Positions 14,923 through 25,670 of a stretch of 64,000 nucleotides of DNA are shown here, piece after piece; the first letter of the stretch is position 1, and every line of letters starts with the position of its first letter. The translations under genes were made by a program, and so were the position numbers. The stretch covers positions 62,001-126,000 of the forward strand of contig NZ_JALCZU010000006.1 of the NCBI RefSeq assembly GCF_023522835.1, in the 5' to 3' direction. Origin of the DNA: Oceanobacillus saliphilus. Its GTDB lineage: Bacteria > Bacillota > Bacilli > Bacillales > Amphibacillaceae. The notes under the pieces are model-generated. The model was given only the letters and a program-made list of their open reading frames with translations. It ran no database searches and was not told the DNA's origin.

Positions 14923-16320
14923 TTAACCGATTGAACCTTCCATCTCAAACTTAATCAGACGGTTCATTTCTACTGCATATTCCATTGGAAGTTCTTTTGT
15001 GAATGGCTCAATGAAGCCCATGACGATCATTTCTGTTGCTTCTTCTTCCGTCAATCCTCTACTCATCAGGTAGAATAATTGCTCTTCAGAAACTTTGGAA
15101 ACTTTCGCTTCGTGTTCCAATGAAATGTTATCATTCAGAATTTCATTGTATGGAATTGTATCGGAGAACGATTCGTTATCCATGAGTAACGTATCACATT
15201 CAATGTTTGCACGTGCGCCATCTGCTTTACGTCCGAAATGAACAAGTCCACGATACGATACTTTCCCACCTTGTTTAGAGATGGATTTCGAAACAATTGT
15301 GGATGATGTGTTTGGTGCCAGGTGGTGCATTTTAGCTCCTGCATCCTGCATTTGTCCTTTACCTGCTATAGCGATAGAAAGCGTATTACCACGAGCACCT
15401 TCACCTCTTAGGAGGATGGCAGGGTATTTCATTGTTAATTTAGAACCGATGTTACCATCAATCCATTCCATCGTTGCATTCTCATCACATACTGCACGTT
15501 TCGTTACTAGGTTATACACATTGTTTGCCCAGTTTTGAATCGTTGTATAACGGCAATATGCATCTTTCTTAACAATAATCTCAACAACTGCACTGTGAAG
15601 TGAGTTTGTTGTATACACTGGTGCTGTACAACCTTCTACATAGTGAACAGATGCACCTTCGTCAACGATAATCAATGTTCTCTCAAATTGCCCCATATTT
15701 TCAGAGTTAATACGGAAGTATGCTTGTAATGGTGTAGTTGTTTGAACACCTTTTGGAACATAGATGAATGATCCACCAGACCATACAGCAGAGTTAAGAG
15801 CAGAGAATTTATTATCCGAATAAGGAATTATTTTACCAAAGTATTCTCTAAAGAGATCTTCATGTTCTCGCAATGCAGTATCTGTATCTGTAAATAGGAT
15901 ACCCAAATCTGATAAATCTTGTTTCAAGCTATGGTATACAACTTCCGATTCGTATTGTGCTGATACACCAGCCAAATATTTTTGTTCTGCTTCAGGAATT
16001 CCAAGCTTATCAAATGTCTGCTTGATTTCTGCAGGAACTTCATCCCAAGTTGTTCCTTGTTTTTCAGATGGTTTTACATAATAAATGATCTCATCAAAGT
16101 CCAAACCAGTAAGATCCCCACCCCATTGTGGCATTGGGCGCTTATAGAAATGCTCAAGAGCTTTCAGGCGATAATCCAGCATCCACTGTGGTTCTTCTTT
16201 CAATTTGGAGATTTCTTCGACGACTTTCTTTGTTAAGCCTCTTTCCGTACGAAAAACAGAGACATCTTTATCAGAAAAACCATATTTATATTCATCGATT
16301 TCCGGCATATTCTTAGCCAT
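14923..16320 (-). CDS. sufB: Fe-S cluster scaffold protein SufB
   Basis: A 465-residue protein of the SufB/SufD beta-helix family and the last gene of sufC-sufD-sufS-sufU-sufB. With SufC and SufD it forms the SufBC2D scaffold on which clusters are built in the cytosol. SufB-specific sequences include [16 protein letters not shown] near 180, YVEGCTAP near 230, the block [16 protein letters not shown] near 285, and the C-terminal [28 protein letters not shown] precedes the ATG. A 40-base gap follows sufU and a terminator lies behind the gene. Confidence 0.97.
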   Translation of the reverse strand: MAKNMPEIDEYKYGFSDKDVSVFRTERGLTKKVVEEISKLKEEPQWMLDYRLKALEHFYKRPMPQWGGDLTGLDFDEIIYYVKPSEKQGTTWDEVPAEIKQTFDKLGIPEAEQKYLAGVSAQYESEVVYHSLKQDLSDLGILFTDTDTALREHEDLFREYFGKIIPYSDNKFSALNSAVWSGGSFIYVPKGVQTTTPLQAYFRINSENMGQFERTLIIVDEGASVHYVEGCTAPVYTTNSLHSAVVEIIVKKDAYCRYTTIQNWANNVYNLVTKRAVCDENATMEWIDGNIGSKLTMKYPAILLRGEGARGNTLSIAIAGKGQMQDAGAKMHHLAPNTSSTIVSKSISKQGGKVSYRGLVHFGRKADGARANIECDTLLMDNESFSDTIPYNEILNDNISLEHEAKVSKVSEEQLFYLMSRGLTEEEATEMIVMGFIEPFTKELPMEYAVEMNRLIKFEMEGSIG

Positions 16321-16360
16321 TTATAAAACCTCCTATTGGTATTTTTTTAAAAAATATACC

Positions 16361-19318
<2,958 letters not shown>

Positions 19319-19334
19319 ATTACCCCTCCTAACG

Positions 19335-20120
19335 TTACGCGTTTTGTTCAACTGTTTCGTCTTCGATACCCAGTTCTTCTTTAATCCACTCATAACCTTC
19401 TGCTTCAAGACGCTTCGCAAGTTCAGGTCCACCTGACTTAACAACTCGTCCTTGCATCATTACATGTACGAAATCAGGTGTAATGTAGTTTAGTAGACGT
19501 TGGTAGTGCGTAATAATCAAACAACCGAAATTATCATTTCGCATTTTGTTAATCCCATTGGAAACAACTTTAAGGGCATCTATATCCAGTCCGGAGTCAA
19601 TTTCATCCAGAATCGCAATCGCTGGTTTTAATTGCATCAATTGAAGAATCTCGTTACGCTTTTTCTCCCCGCCTGAGAATCCTTCATTAAGATAACGTGT
19701 AGCCATGCTTTGGTCAATTTCAAGGAAATCAAGATCTTTATCCAATTGTTTAATGAATTTCATTAATGAAACCTCATCGCCTTCTTCGCGACGTGCATTG
19801 ATTGCAGAACGCAGGAAGTCAGAAGTAGTGACACCGCTTATTTCACTTGGGTATTGCATTGCAAGGAAAAGACCGGCGCGGGCACGTTCATCAACTTCCA
19901 TTTCAAGAACGTCTTCCCCATCAAGAAGAATGCTTCCTTCTGTAACTTCATATTTTGGATGACCCATGATCGCTGAAGCAAGAGTGGATTTACCAGTTCC
20001 GTTCGGTCCCATGATGGCATGGAATTCTCCACCTTTTATCGTAAGGTTTACACCTTTTAATATCTCTTTGTCTTCAATGGATACATGAAGATTTTTAATT
20101 TCTAAAACTGATCCTGACAT
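19335..20120 (-). CDS. sufC: SufC, ATPase of the Suf scaffold
   Basis: A 261-residue ABC-type ATPase, soluble, which drives conformational change in the SufBC2D complex. Walker A is GPNGTGKST near residue 36, the signature is FSGGEKKRNEI near 145 and Walker B is AILDEIDSGLD near 170, with the SufC-specific EIDSGLDIDAL. The ATG at 20120 has GGAGG eight bases upstream; the TTG five codons earlier overlaps the SD. It is the first gene of the operon, with a promoter at 20196-20224. Confidence 0.97.
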   Translation of the reverse strand: MSGSVLEIKNLHVSIEDKEILKGVNLTIKGGEFHAIMGPNGTGKSTLASAIMGHPKYEVTEGSILLDGEDVLEMEVDERARAGLFLAMQYPSEISGVTTSDFLRSAINARREEGDEVSLMKFIKQLDKDLDFLEIDQSMATRYLNEGFSGGEKKRNEILQLMQLKPAIAILDEIDSGLDIDALKVVSNGINKMRNDNFGCLIITHYQRLLNYITPDFVHVMMQGRVVKSGGPELAKRLEAEGYEWIKEELGIEDETVEQNA

Positions 20121-20172
20121 AAAACATACCTCCAAATACTGTATTTTCTAGATTTCAAATGAATTTACATCC

Positions 20173-20190
20173 ATTCTCAATTTATTCTCA
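20173..20190 (-). promoter_or_regulatory. Direct repeat in the suf promoter region, candidate operator
   Basis: TGAGAAT occurs twice on the minus strand (20184-20190 and 20173-20179), 11 bases apart from start to start, that is one helical turn. The pair starts just after the -10 box, over the expected transcription start. It is a candidate site for a suf regulator. Confidence 0.35.
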
Positions 20191-20195
20191 TTACA

Positions 20196-20224
20196 ATCTT
20201 AAAGCATTTCAAATTAATAATCAA
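20196..20224 (-). promoter_or_regulatory. Sigma-A-like promoter of the suf operon
   Basis: TTGATT (20219-20224) and TAAGAT (20196-20201) on the minus strand are 17 bases apart, about 75 bases upstream of the sufC start. The remainder of the 343-base gap up to 20463 holds a repeat copy and a terminator. Confidence 0.6.
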
Positions 20225-20349
20225 CTCTTTTAGATTAGCAGTAAAATGGCATTTTTTAAGAGTTTTCACATGTTCTCTAATTGAAAATGGAGGACTCTTT
20301 AATAAGAACTTCTCCTATTTTTTTTATTCTACTCGTTTTTCCTATATTA

Positions 20350-20416
20350 GAAAATAAAAGGCTAATACCTTCGTTGCAATTTTGCAGGTAGGTAAGGTTA
20401 ACTTTCTGACATGCAA
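20350..20416 (+). repeat. Dispersed two-hairpin repeat, diverged copy
   Basis: CCTTCGTTGCAATTTTGCAG followed by GTAGGTAAGGTTAACTTTC and CATGCAAAC is the tail module with changes in both arms (GCAGGTAGG / TCTGACATGC). The head is decayed. It lies between the suf promoter and the terminator of the next minus-strand gene. Confidence 0.45.
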
Positions 20417-20420
20417 ACAA

Positions 20421-20455
20421 AAAAACACTGATGCTCTATTAATAGAACATCAGCA
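20421..20455 (-). terminator. Terminator of the small gene at 20464
   Basis: TGATG and TCTAT pair with ATAGA and CATCA around a two-base loop, with one C-A mismatch. On the minus strand a run of seven T follows. It begins about ten bases after the stop codon of the small ORF, which supports that ORF being real. Confidence 0.7.
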
Positions 20456-20463
20456 TTCATTTT

Positions 20464-20688
20464 TTATTTTGGCAATTGACTATCTAGTTCTGAAGCTAAC
20501 ATTTTCGCTTCTTTATATTCCTCTTCTCGTTGCTTTTCAACCTCAATACGTTTTTCAAATTTTCTTCCGTACTCTTCATAGCTCATGTGACGGGATTGCG
20601 ACATCCCTTTTTCCATTTCAGAGGTATACTTCAAGTCAATTCCACTATTGATAGTGAACCATCCTTTCGAGTGTTTTACAATAATCAT
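20464..20688 (-). CDS. Small charged protein of unknown function
   Basis: A frame of up to about 74 residues ending in a strongly charged helix (YGRKFEKRIEVEKQREEEY, then a Lys/Glu-rich tail ending ELDSQLPK). I do not recognise it. The start is unclear: ATG at 20688 lacks a well-placed SD, and internal ATGs give 50 or 46 residues. A terminator immediately after the stop codon and codon use like its neighbours argue for a real gene. It lies between metQ and suf, where B. subtilis has an unrelated gene. Confidence 0.4.
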   Translation of the reverse strand: MIIVKHSKGWFTINSGIDLKYTSEMEKGMSQSRHMSYEEYGRKFEKRIEVEKQREEEYKEAKMLASELDSQLPK

Positions 20689-20843
20689 GTTAACACAAGG
20701 ACGATTCCCTTCACAAAACGGATATAAACCTCTTTTCAAGGATAAAACTATTTATTTCCCCATTACAACCGTCAATCGGCTCGCACCATACAATACGATT
20801 GATTAACTAGCAAATCCTTTGAAATCCTCAACATTTAAAATTA

Positions 20844-21698
20844 TTAGCTGTCTCCGCCTACTGGCACAACTGCACCAGCATAGTTTTCAATAATAAAGTT
20901 TTGAATTTCTTCTGATTGGAGAACTTCAACCAATGTATTCAGTGCTACATTATCTTTATCTTCAGATTTAACAGCAATCACATTCACGTATTCGGATTCT
21001 TCGCCTTCAATAAACAACGCATCTTCCAGTGGGTTCAAATCAGCTTCGATTGCATAGTTTGTATTGATGACAACAAGAGCATCTTCTTCTGAATTATAGT
21101 ATTCCGGCAAAAATGCTGGATCATAATCCGGTGAAAAGCTTAAGTTTTTAGGGTTATCTGCGATGTCTTCCATTGTTGCCTCTGATTTCTCGACACCTTC
21201 TTCAAGTGTAAGTAATCCTTCCGCTTCAAACAAAGACAGGATTCTGCCGTGATCTGCAACAGAATTGCTCAAGATTACTTCTGTACCATCTGGAATCTCA
21301 TCAATACTCGTTATATTTTGAGAATATACGCCCATTGGTTCTACATGAATACCACCAAGGGATTCAATTTCATAGCCAGTGTCAGCCACTGTTTGGTTCA
21401 AATATGGGATATGCTGAAAATAGTTAGCATCCAGCTCCCCACTTGCCAGGTCATCATTCGGAAATACATAATCCTGATATTCTTCAATAGTTAATGTAAT
21501 CCCTTGTTCTTCTAGTAACGATTGTGCTTCTTCCAAAATTTCAGCATGTGGAACACTTGAAGCTCCTACTGTAATCTCCGTTGTTTCTTCTGTTCCTTCC
21601 GTTGTTCCCTCTTCACTTCCTGTATCTGTATTGCCTCCCCCACAGGCAGCCAATAGTAATACAAATGCTAATGTTAATAATCCTAGAATTTTTTTCAT
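20844..21698 (-). CDS. metQ: Methionine-binding lipoprotein MetQ
   Basis: A 284-residue substrate-binding lipoprotein (NlpA/MetQ family) of the MetNIQ importer. LAAC gives the lipidated Cys19, followed by an acidic, Thr/Glu-rich linker to about residue 40. Family sequences include VGASSVPHAEILE, the YVFPNDDLASGELDANYFQH block near 87 and GGIHVEPMGVYS near 120. It is the last gene of metN-metI-metQ behind the SAM riboswitch and imports methionine when the SAM pool is low. Confidence 0.95.
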   Translation of the reverse strand: MKKILGLLTLAFVLLLAACGGGNTDTGSEEGTTEGTEETTEITVGASSVPHAEILEEAQSLLEEQGITLTIEEYQDYVFPNDDLASGELDANYFQHIPYLNQTVADTGYEIESLGGIHVEPMGVYSQNITSIDEIPDGTEVILSNSVADHGRILSLFEAEGLLTLEEGVEKSEATMEDIADNPKNLSFSPDYDPAFLPEYYNSEEDALVVINTNYAIEADLNPLEDALFIEGEESEYVNVIAVKSEDKDNVALNTLVEVLQSEEIQNFIIENYAGAVVPVGGDS

Positions 21699-21766
21699 GC
21701 TTTTCTCTCCTTCTTTATTAATATATAGTTAAAATAGGTAAATGGCCTATTTACACATGAATTTAC

Positions 21767-22435
21767 TTATCTTTTATCCATTTTGTTAGTAATAAAGTCC
21801 CCAATAAATTGGAAAATAAATACGATAATTACAATAATCACTGTACAGAAAAACACGGTATCGAAGTCTCGGCGTTGGAATCCGAAATAATATGCATAGT
21901 TACCAAGTCCACCTGCTCCAATCACCCCGGCCATTGCCGTATAACCGATTAACGCAATCGCAGTAACTGTCAGTCCAGAGACAAGTGCAGGCATTGATTC
22001 AGGTATAAGAACCTTGAAAATAATGGTACTTGTTTTTGCCCCCATTGATTTGGCTGCCTCGACAACTCCCTTATCTACTTCCTTTAATGCAATCTCAACA
22101 AGTCTGCCATAGAACGGGGCAGAGCCAATAATCAGTGCAGGCAGTGCTGCATTTGGACCCCTTATTGTGCCAATCAGAAAATCGGTAAACGGGAATAACA
22201 ATAAAATCAGGATAATAAAAGGTATTGCACGAAATATATTTACAAAAGCGGCTACGATTAAATTAATATATTTATTTTGCCATATACCTTCTTTTGCAGT
22301 CAGATAGAGCAATAAACCTAAAATGATTCCTAAAATACATGTCCCGATTAATGCCAAGATTGTCATGTAAAACGTTTCATAGGTTGCTTCCAGGAGGTTG
22401 TCCAACTTAATGTTTGGAAATAACTCAGTTAGCAT
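21767..22435 (-). CDS. metI: Methionine ABC transporter permease MetI
   Basis: A 222-residue membrane protein with about five spans. The EAA loop that contacts the ATPase reads EVDKGVVEAAKSMGAKT near residue 128, and FRAIPFIILILLLFP near 70 is typical of MetI. The ATG at 22435 overlaps the end of metN and follows GGAGG nine bases upstream; the listed GTG one codon earlier is less well placed. It transports methionine together with MetN and MetQ. Confidence 0.95.
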   Translation of the reverse strand: MLTELFPNIKLDNLLEATYETFYMTILALIGTCILGIILGLLLYLTAKEGIWQNKYINLIVAAFVNIFRAIPFIILILLLFPFTDFLIGTIRGPNAALPALIIGSAPFYGRLVEIALKEVDKGVVEAAKSMGAKTSTIIFKVLIPESMPALVSGLTVTAIALIGYTAMAGVIGAGGLGNYAYYFGFQRRDFDTVFFCTVIIVIIVFIFQFIGDFITNKMDKR

Positions 22436-23456
22436 CACGAATAACCTCCACTTCTACTGAGGTTTCTTCCTGAATAAAGCGAACGGCCTTATTGATTTCC
22501 TCAATACCCCCTTTAGCCTGAACGAATAATGTCCCATATCCACCAGCCTGTGTCTGCACGATTTTACCTTGCAGAATATTGAGTTCCACATCGAACTTTT
22601 TTGCCAATTTGCTAATAAGGGCCTGGTTCGTTGTTTCACCGAGAAAATGCAAACGAAGAATTTTCCCATCATTATAATTATCTATTAAGTTCGATATATC
22701 CTCATCCGCTTCACTTGATCCCATAATCTGTTCCACAAATTTCTTAGTTACTGATTTTTTAGGATGGGTGAATACATCAAGAACGTTTCCCTGTTCAACT
22801 ATTTTCCCCTGCTCCATGACGGCCACTTGATTACAAATTTTACGAATGACATGCATTTCGTGGGTAATCAGAATAATTGTCAGGCCGAACTTCTGGTTAA
22901 TATCCACCAATAGGTTCAAAATAGAGTTGGTAGTTTCGGGATCCAATGCGGAAGTTGCTTCATCACAAAGCAGTACTTTCGGATTATTCGCAAGTGCACG
23001 TGCTATTCCTACACGTTGCTTCTGACCACCGCTTAATTGGGATGGGTATGCTTTTTCACGTCCACTTAATCCAACAAGGTCAATCAATTCCTGGACACGT
23101 TTTGAACGATCTGCTTTGGAAATGCCTGCTATCTCTAATGGAAAAGCAATATTATCTTCAACCGTTCTCGACCAAAGTAAATTGAAGTGCTGAAAAATCA
23201 TTCCAATCTCCTGGCGCGCCAGACGTAACTGTTTTGGATTTAATGACGTAATTTCCCTATTATCGATCGTAACTTTACCAGAAGTGGGTTCTTCCAGTCT
23301 GTTAAGCAGACGAACAAAGGTACTTTTTCCGGCACCACTGTATCCAATCACACCGTATATCTCGCCTTCTTTTATAGTAAGCGTCAAATCATCAACGGCT
23401 ATAATCTTTTTCTTATTTAACGAAAAGATTTTATTTAAACCCTCAATCGATATCAC
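22425..23456 (-). CDS. metN: Methionine ABC transporter ATPase MetN
   Basis: A 343-residue ATPase. Walker A is GYSGAGKST near residue 38, the ABC signature LSGGQKQRVGIARAL near 140, Walker B VLLCDEATSALD near 160, and a C-terminal NIL domain (about 265-343) that in MetN binds methionine and inhibits transport. It is the first gene of metNIQ; its leader carries an S-box riboswitch and, between riboswitch and gene, a head module of the dispersed repeat. SD GAGGTTAAAAAG precedes the ATG. Confidence 0.96.
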   Translation of the reverse strand: MISIEGLNKIFSLNKKKIIAVDDLTLTIKEGEIYGVIGYSGAGKSTFVRLLNRLEEPTSGKVTIDNREITSLNPKQLRLARQEIGMIFQHFNLLWSRTVEDNIAFPLEIAGISKADRSKRVQELIDLVGLSGREKAYPSQLSGGQKQRVGIARALANNPKVLLCDEATSALDPETTNSILNLLVDINQKFGLTIILITHEMHVIRKICNQVAVMEQGKIVEQGNVLDVFTHPKKSVTKKFVEQIMGSSEADEDISNLIDNYNDGKILRLHFLGETTNQALISKLAKKFDVELNILQGKIVQTQAGGYGTLFVQAKGGIEEINKAVRFIQEETSVEVEVIRDAN

Positions 23457-23510
23457 TTTTTAACCTCCTCATAACATAGTGGCATCATCGACCGATACGA
23501 CCTATTTTTT

Positions 23511-23550
23511 TGAAAACTTTAGCAACTGCCTAAGCCTTTGGGTGAATGAC
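23511..23550 (+). repeat. Dispersed repeat, head module only, in the metNIQ leader
   Basis: GAAAACTTTAGCAACTGCCT continues AAGCCTTTGGGTGAATGACT and TAGTTGCA, closely matching the head core GCCTGAGCCTTTCGGCGAAT of the copy at 11907. GCAACTAAG pairs with CTTAG plus GCAGTTGC when read on the minus strand, and a T-run flanks it. The tail module is missing. Confidence 0.5.
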
Positions 23551-23568
23551 TTAGTTGCAAAAAACAGC

Positions 23569-23737
23569 AAAAAACGCCAATCTGTCCGAGAACAGAAAGA
23601 CGTCTTATTATAAAAGTCTCACGTTCCCCCATCTGTCAAAGTACTACTTTGCAGGAATTGGCACCTTTCAAATTAAAATTTGAAGGTTGCCGCGGTTTCG
23701 CAGGGCCAGTCCCTCCACCGCTCAAGATAAGAGATAG
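23569..23737 (-). ncRNA. SAM-I riboswitch (S box) with terminator
   Basis: On the minus strand the leader reads CTTATCTTGAG, then GGTGGAGGGACTGGCCC, TGCGAAACC, CGGCAACC, the hairpin AAATTTTAATTT, GGTGCCAATTCCTGC and GACAGATGGGGG, which is the S-box core in the right order. A terminator hairpin (TCTGT / ACAGA core with an outer stem) is followed by GCGTTTTTT. Binding of S-adenosylmethionine should stop transcription of metNIQ. Confidence 0.96.
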
Positions 23738-23765
23738 AAATTATTTATTTTTAATCAGTGATACT

Positions 23766-23794
23766 ATCCTAGCATGAGGTTATACCTATGTCAA
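23766..23794 (-). promoter_or_regulatory. Sigma-A promoter of the SAM riboswitch-metNIQ operon
   Basis: TTGACA (23789-23794) and TAGGAT (23766-23771) on the minus strand are 17 bases apart. The riboswitch aptamer begins about 28 bases after the -10 box. Confidence 0.75.
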
Positions 23795-23826
23795 TAAAAA
23801 ATGCACAAAGCCTCTTTGATTGTTTT

Positions 23827-23912
23827 TCGGCAGATTAGGAAGGGAGAAAACTTTCCTATCTGCCTAACTGCAACGAAGGCTATCACCGATGATGAACTTG
23901 ATCACACCCAAG
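23827..23912 (-). repeat. Dispersed two-hairpin repeat, full copy
   Basis: On the minus strand the head TCGGTGATAGCCTTCGTTGC is followed by the tail AGTTAGGCAGATAGGAAAG, a T-rich loop and CCTTCCTAATCTGCC; GGCAGAT and AGGAA pair with TTCCT and ATCTGCC. It begins directly after the yusE stop codon and probably ends that transcript. Confidence 0.6.
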
Positions 23913-23915
23913 TAT

Positions 23916-24224
23916 TCAAACAAATAATTCCGGTTTATATTTCATCAAATAGCTGTAAATATTGCCTGTCGATTGGAAGGCATAGATTTTCTCCTTAATC
24001 TGATTGCCTTCCTTAATTAACAGACACGGAACACTTTCAACCATGTTCTCCTGCATAAAATCAGGATGCAGCGAAGCATTCATTTCATAAAAAAGATCCT
24101 CGCCATGCACCGACTCAATTTTTTCTAACATTGCTCTTGCGACACTGCATGTACCGCAAAAAGGAGTATAAATATATAAGAGCATTCGTTCCTGATTGAG
24201 TGTTTCTTCTGTAATCTGCTGCAC
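23916..24224 (-). CDS. yusE: Thioredoxin-like protein YusE
   Basis: A 102-residue thioredoxin-fold protein. The redox motif is Cys23-Gly-Thr-Cys26 in IYTPFCGTCSVAR and a cis-proline segment reads ESVPCLLIKEG near 68. It is cytosolic and its reduction partner is unknown. I chose the GTG at 24224, six bases after AAGGTGG, rather than the TTG two codons upstream which abuts the SD. It is 18 bases downstream of yusF, in the same order as in B. subtilis. Confidence 0.87.
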   Translation of the reverse strand: MQQITEETLNQERMLLYIYTPFCGTCSVARAMLEKIESVHGEDLFYEMNASLHPDFMQENMVESVPCLLIKEGNQIKEKIYAFQSTGNIYSYLMKYKPELFV

Positions 24225-24242
24225 TTTCAACCACCTTAAATC

Positions 24243-24599
24243 TTAGAATAAAAATATAGGATGGACGGAAAAATGTTTGCTTAGTAATGCGGTTGCAAGA
24301 ATTTTTTCCGGTGTAGCCGCTACTTCCCGATATTCCCTGCTGACGTAAATATGCTCAGCATGCGGAAGCTCACGAGCAAGCTGCTTACGTAATTTCATTC
24401 CGGGTTTATCCTCATCAACCATAATAAACACATCCTTCTCATCCAATTCGTATGTTTCCAGTAATTCATCAAACTTTTCAACACCCATAGTACCATTCGT
24501 GCAAACAATCGTAACATTGTCGTTGATAATCTTCTCAATCTGCTTCTTATCTGTCAGTCCTTCGACAATAATTACTTTCTCCGGTTCAGTAGTTATCAT
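24243..24599 (-). CDS. yusF: Toprim domain protein YusF
   Basis: A 118-residue stand-alone Toprim domain. The invariant glutamate is in VIIVEGLTDKKQIE near residue 11 and the DxD pair in FIMVDEDKPG near 61. Related Toprim proteins act in nucleic-acid cleavage or processing (5S rRNA maturase RnmV is a relative), but the function of YusF is not established. The ATG at 24599 follows AAGGAG; the listed TTG lies upstream of that SD. It is cotranscribed with yusE. Confidence 0.87.
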   Translation of the reverse strand: MITTEPEKVIIVEGLTDKKQIEKIINDNVTIVCTNGTMGVEKFDELLETYELDEKDVFIMVDEDKPGMKLRKQLARELPHAEHIYVSREYREVAATPEKILATALLSKHFSVHPIFLF

Positions 24600-24660
24600 C
24601 ACATAGCACTCCTTATGCAAGCAAGAAAGATGCTTATTTAATTACATTATATGATAAAGT

Positions 24661-24702
24661 TAAGGCTGACTATACACAAATAGTTGTGTTAGCCAGCCTA
24701 AT
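24661..24702 (-). terminator. Hairpin after gcvH
   Basis: TAGGCTGGCTAACACAAC on the minus strand faces TGTGTATAGTCAGCCTTA, giving a long, slightly imperfect stem with a short loop eight bases after the gcvH stop codon. The U-tract is weak. Confidence 0.5.
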
Positions 24703-24709
24703 TTGGTTA

Positions 24710-25090
24710 TTATCCTTCAATTAATTCTTTATATTGGTCAGGGGACAGCAATTCTTCCAGTTCAGATTCATTCGTTGTTTCAATAACAAGCATCCAGGCT
24801 TTTTCGTATGGAGATTCATTTACAAATTCCGGGCTATCCTCTAGCTCTTCGTTCACTTCAACAACTTTGCCGCTGACTGGAGCGTATAATTCGGAAACAG
24901 TCTTCACTGACTCTACACTGCCAAACGGTTCATCTGCTGTCAGCTCGTCTCCAACTTCTGGTAATTCAACAAAAACGATATCACCAAGTTCATCCTGTGC
25001 GAAATCAGTGATTCCAATTCTTACTTTTCCATCTTCTTTTTTAATCCATTCATGTTCTTTCGAATATAATAATCCCTGTGGTAAGCTCAT
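24710..25090 (-). CDS. gcvH: Glycine cleavage system H protein GcvH
   Basis: A 126-residue lipoyl-carrier protein. The lipoylated lysine is Lys63 in the motif [18 protein letters not shown]. GcvT and GcvP are not in the window, which is usual for Bacillus because gcvT-gcvPA-gcvPB lie elsewhere. In B. subtilis GcvH is also the obligatory intermediate of lipoate transfer to the 2-oxoacid dehydrogenases. SD GGAGGGATAAC precedes the ATG. It lies between yusF and yusI as in B. subtilis. Confidence 0.96.
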   Translation of the reverse strand: MSLPQGLLYSKEHEWIKKEDGKVRIGITDFAQDELGDIVFVELPEVGDELTADEPFGSVESVKTVSELYAPVSGKVVEVNEELEDSPEFVNESPYEKAWMLVIETTNESELEELLSPDQYKELIEG

Positions 25091-25162
25091 TGTTATCCCT
25101 CCAATAATTCATTCCATATTACTATACAATCTATTGCGCTTTTTTTCTAGCCCCTATCATCC

Positions 25163-25519
25163 CTACTTCCAATTTTCCTCGAAAATTTCTTCTTTGAATC
25201 CTACTGTTACGTTTTGCCCATCTGTTACAATCGGGCGCTTGATCAGCATTCCGTCTGTTGAGAGAAGCTTCGCCATCTCTTCTGTACTTGCATCTTTAAT
25301 CTTATCTTTCATATTTAACTCCCGATATTTTTTGCCGCTTGTATTGAAAAATTTCTTAGCAGGAAGTTCACTCTTTTCAATCAAATCTAAAAGTTCTTTT
25401 TCAGATGGTGTTTCTTTCACTATATGTACACTTGAATAATCGATATTGTTCTCGTCCAACCATTTCTTTGCATTTTTACATGTACCGCAATTCGGATACC
25501 AATAAAATGTCAAGGCCAT
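25163..25519 (-). CDS. yusI: ArsC/Spx-family protein YusI
   Basis: A 118-residue thioredoxin-fold protein of the ArsC/Spx superfamily with a Cys11-Gly-Thr-Cys14 motif (WYPNCGTCKNAKKW) and the C-terminal ...LIKRPIVTDGQNVTVGF segment common to Spx and ArsC-like proteins. It lacks the RPI-plus-Arg set typical for confirmed RNA-polymerase-binding Spx only in part, so it may be a redox enzyme rather than a regulator. SD TAGGAGGG precedes the ATG. A single gene between gcvH and the fad operon. Confidence 0.88.
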   Translation of the reverse strand: MALTFYWYPNCGTCKNAKKWLDENNIDYSSVHIVKETPSEKELLDLIEKSELPAKKFFNTSGKKYRELNMKDKIKDASTEEMAKLLSTDGMLIKRPIVTDGQNVTVGFKEEIFEENWK

Positions 25520-25631
25520 ATTTTCCCTCCTAACAATTATTTTTTGACCCTTACTAAGTGATGTTTGATTTTATCTCATTATACCAAAATAGAAGTCATT
25601 TTCCATTGTAAGGACTTCTAAAAACAGAAAG

Positions 25632-25662
25632 AAAAAAAGTCCCTACCTGAAATGGCAGAGAC
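25632..25662 (-). terminator. Terminator of the fad operon
   Basis: On the minus strand GTCTCTGCC pairs with GGTAGGGAC (two G-U pairs) and seven T follow. It starts eight bases after the fadE stop codon. Confidence 0.75.
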
Positions 25663-25670
25663 ATTATAAA

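Noticed and set aside
24867-25439. 190-codon plus-strand frame opposite gcvH and yusI
   Set aside because: Antisense shadow of two well-identified genes, Ser/Phe/Leu-rich, no SD and no recognisable domain.
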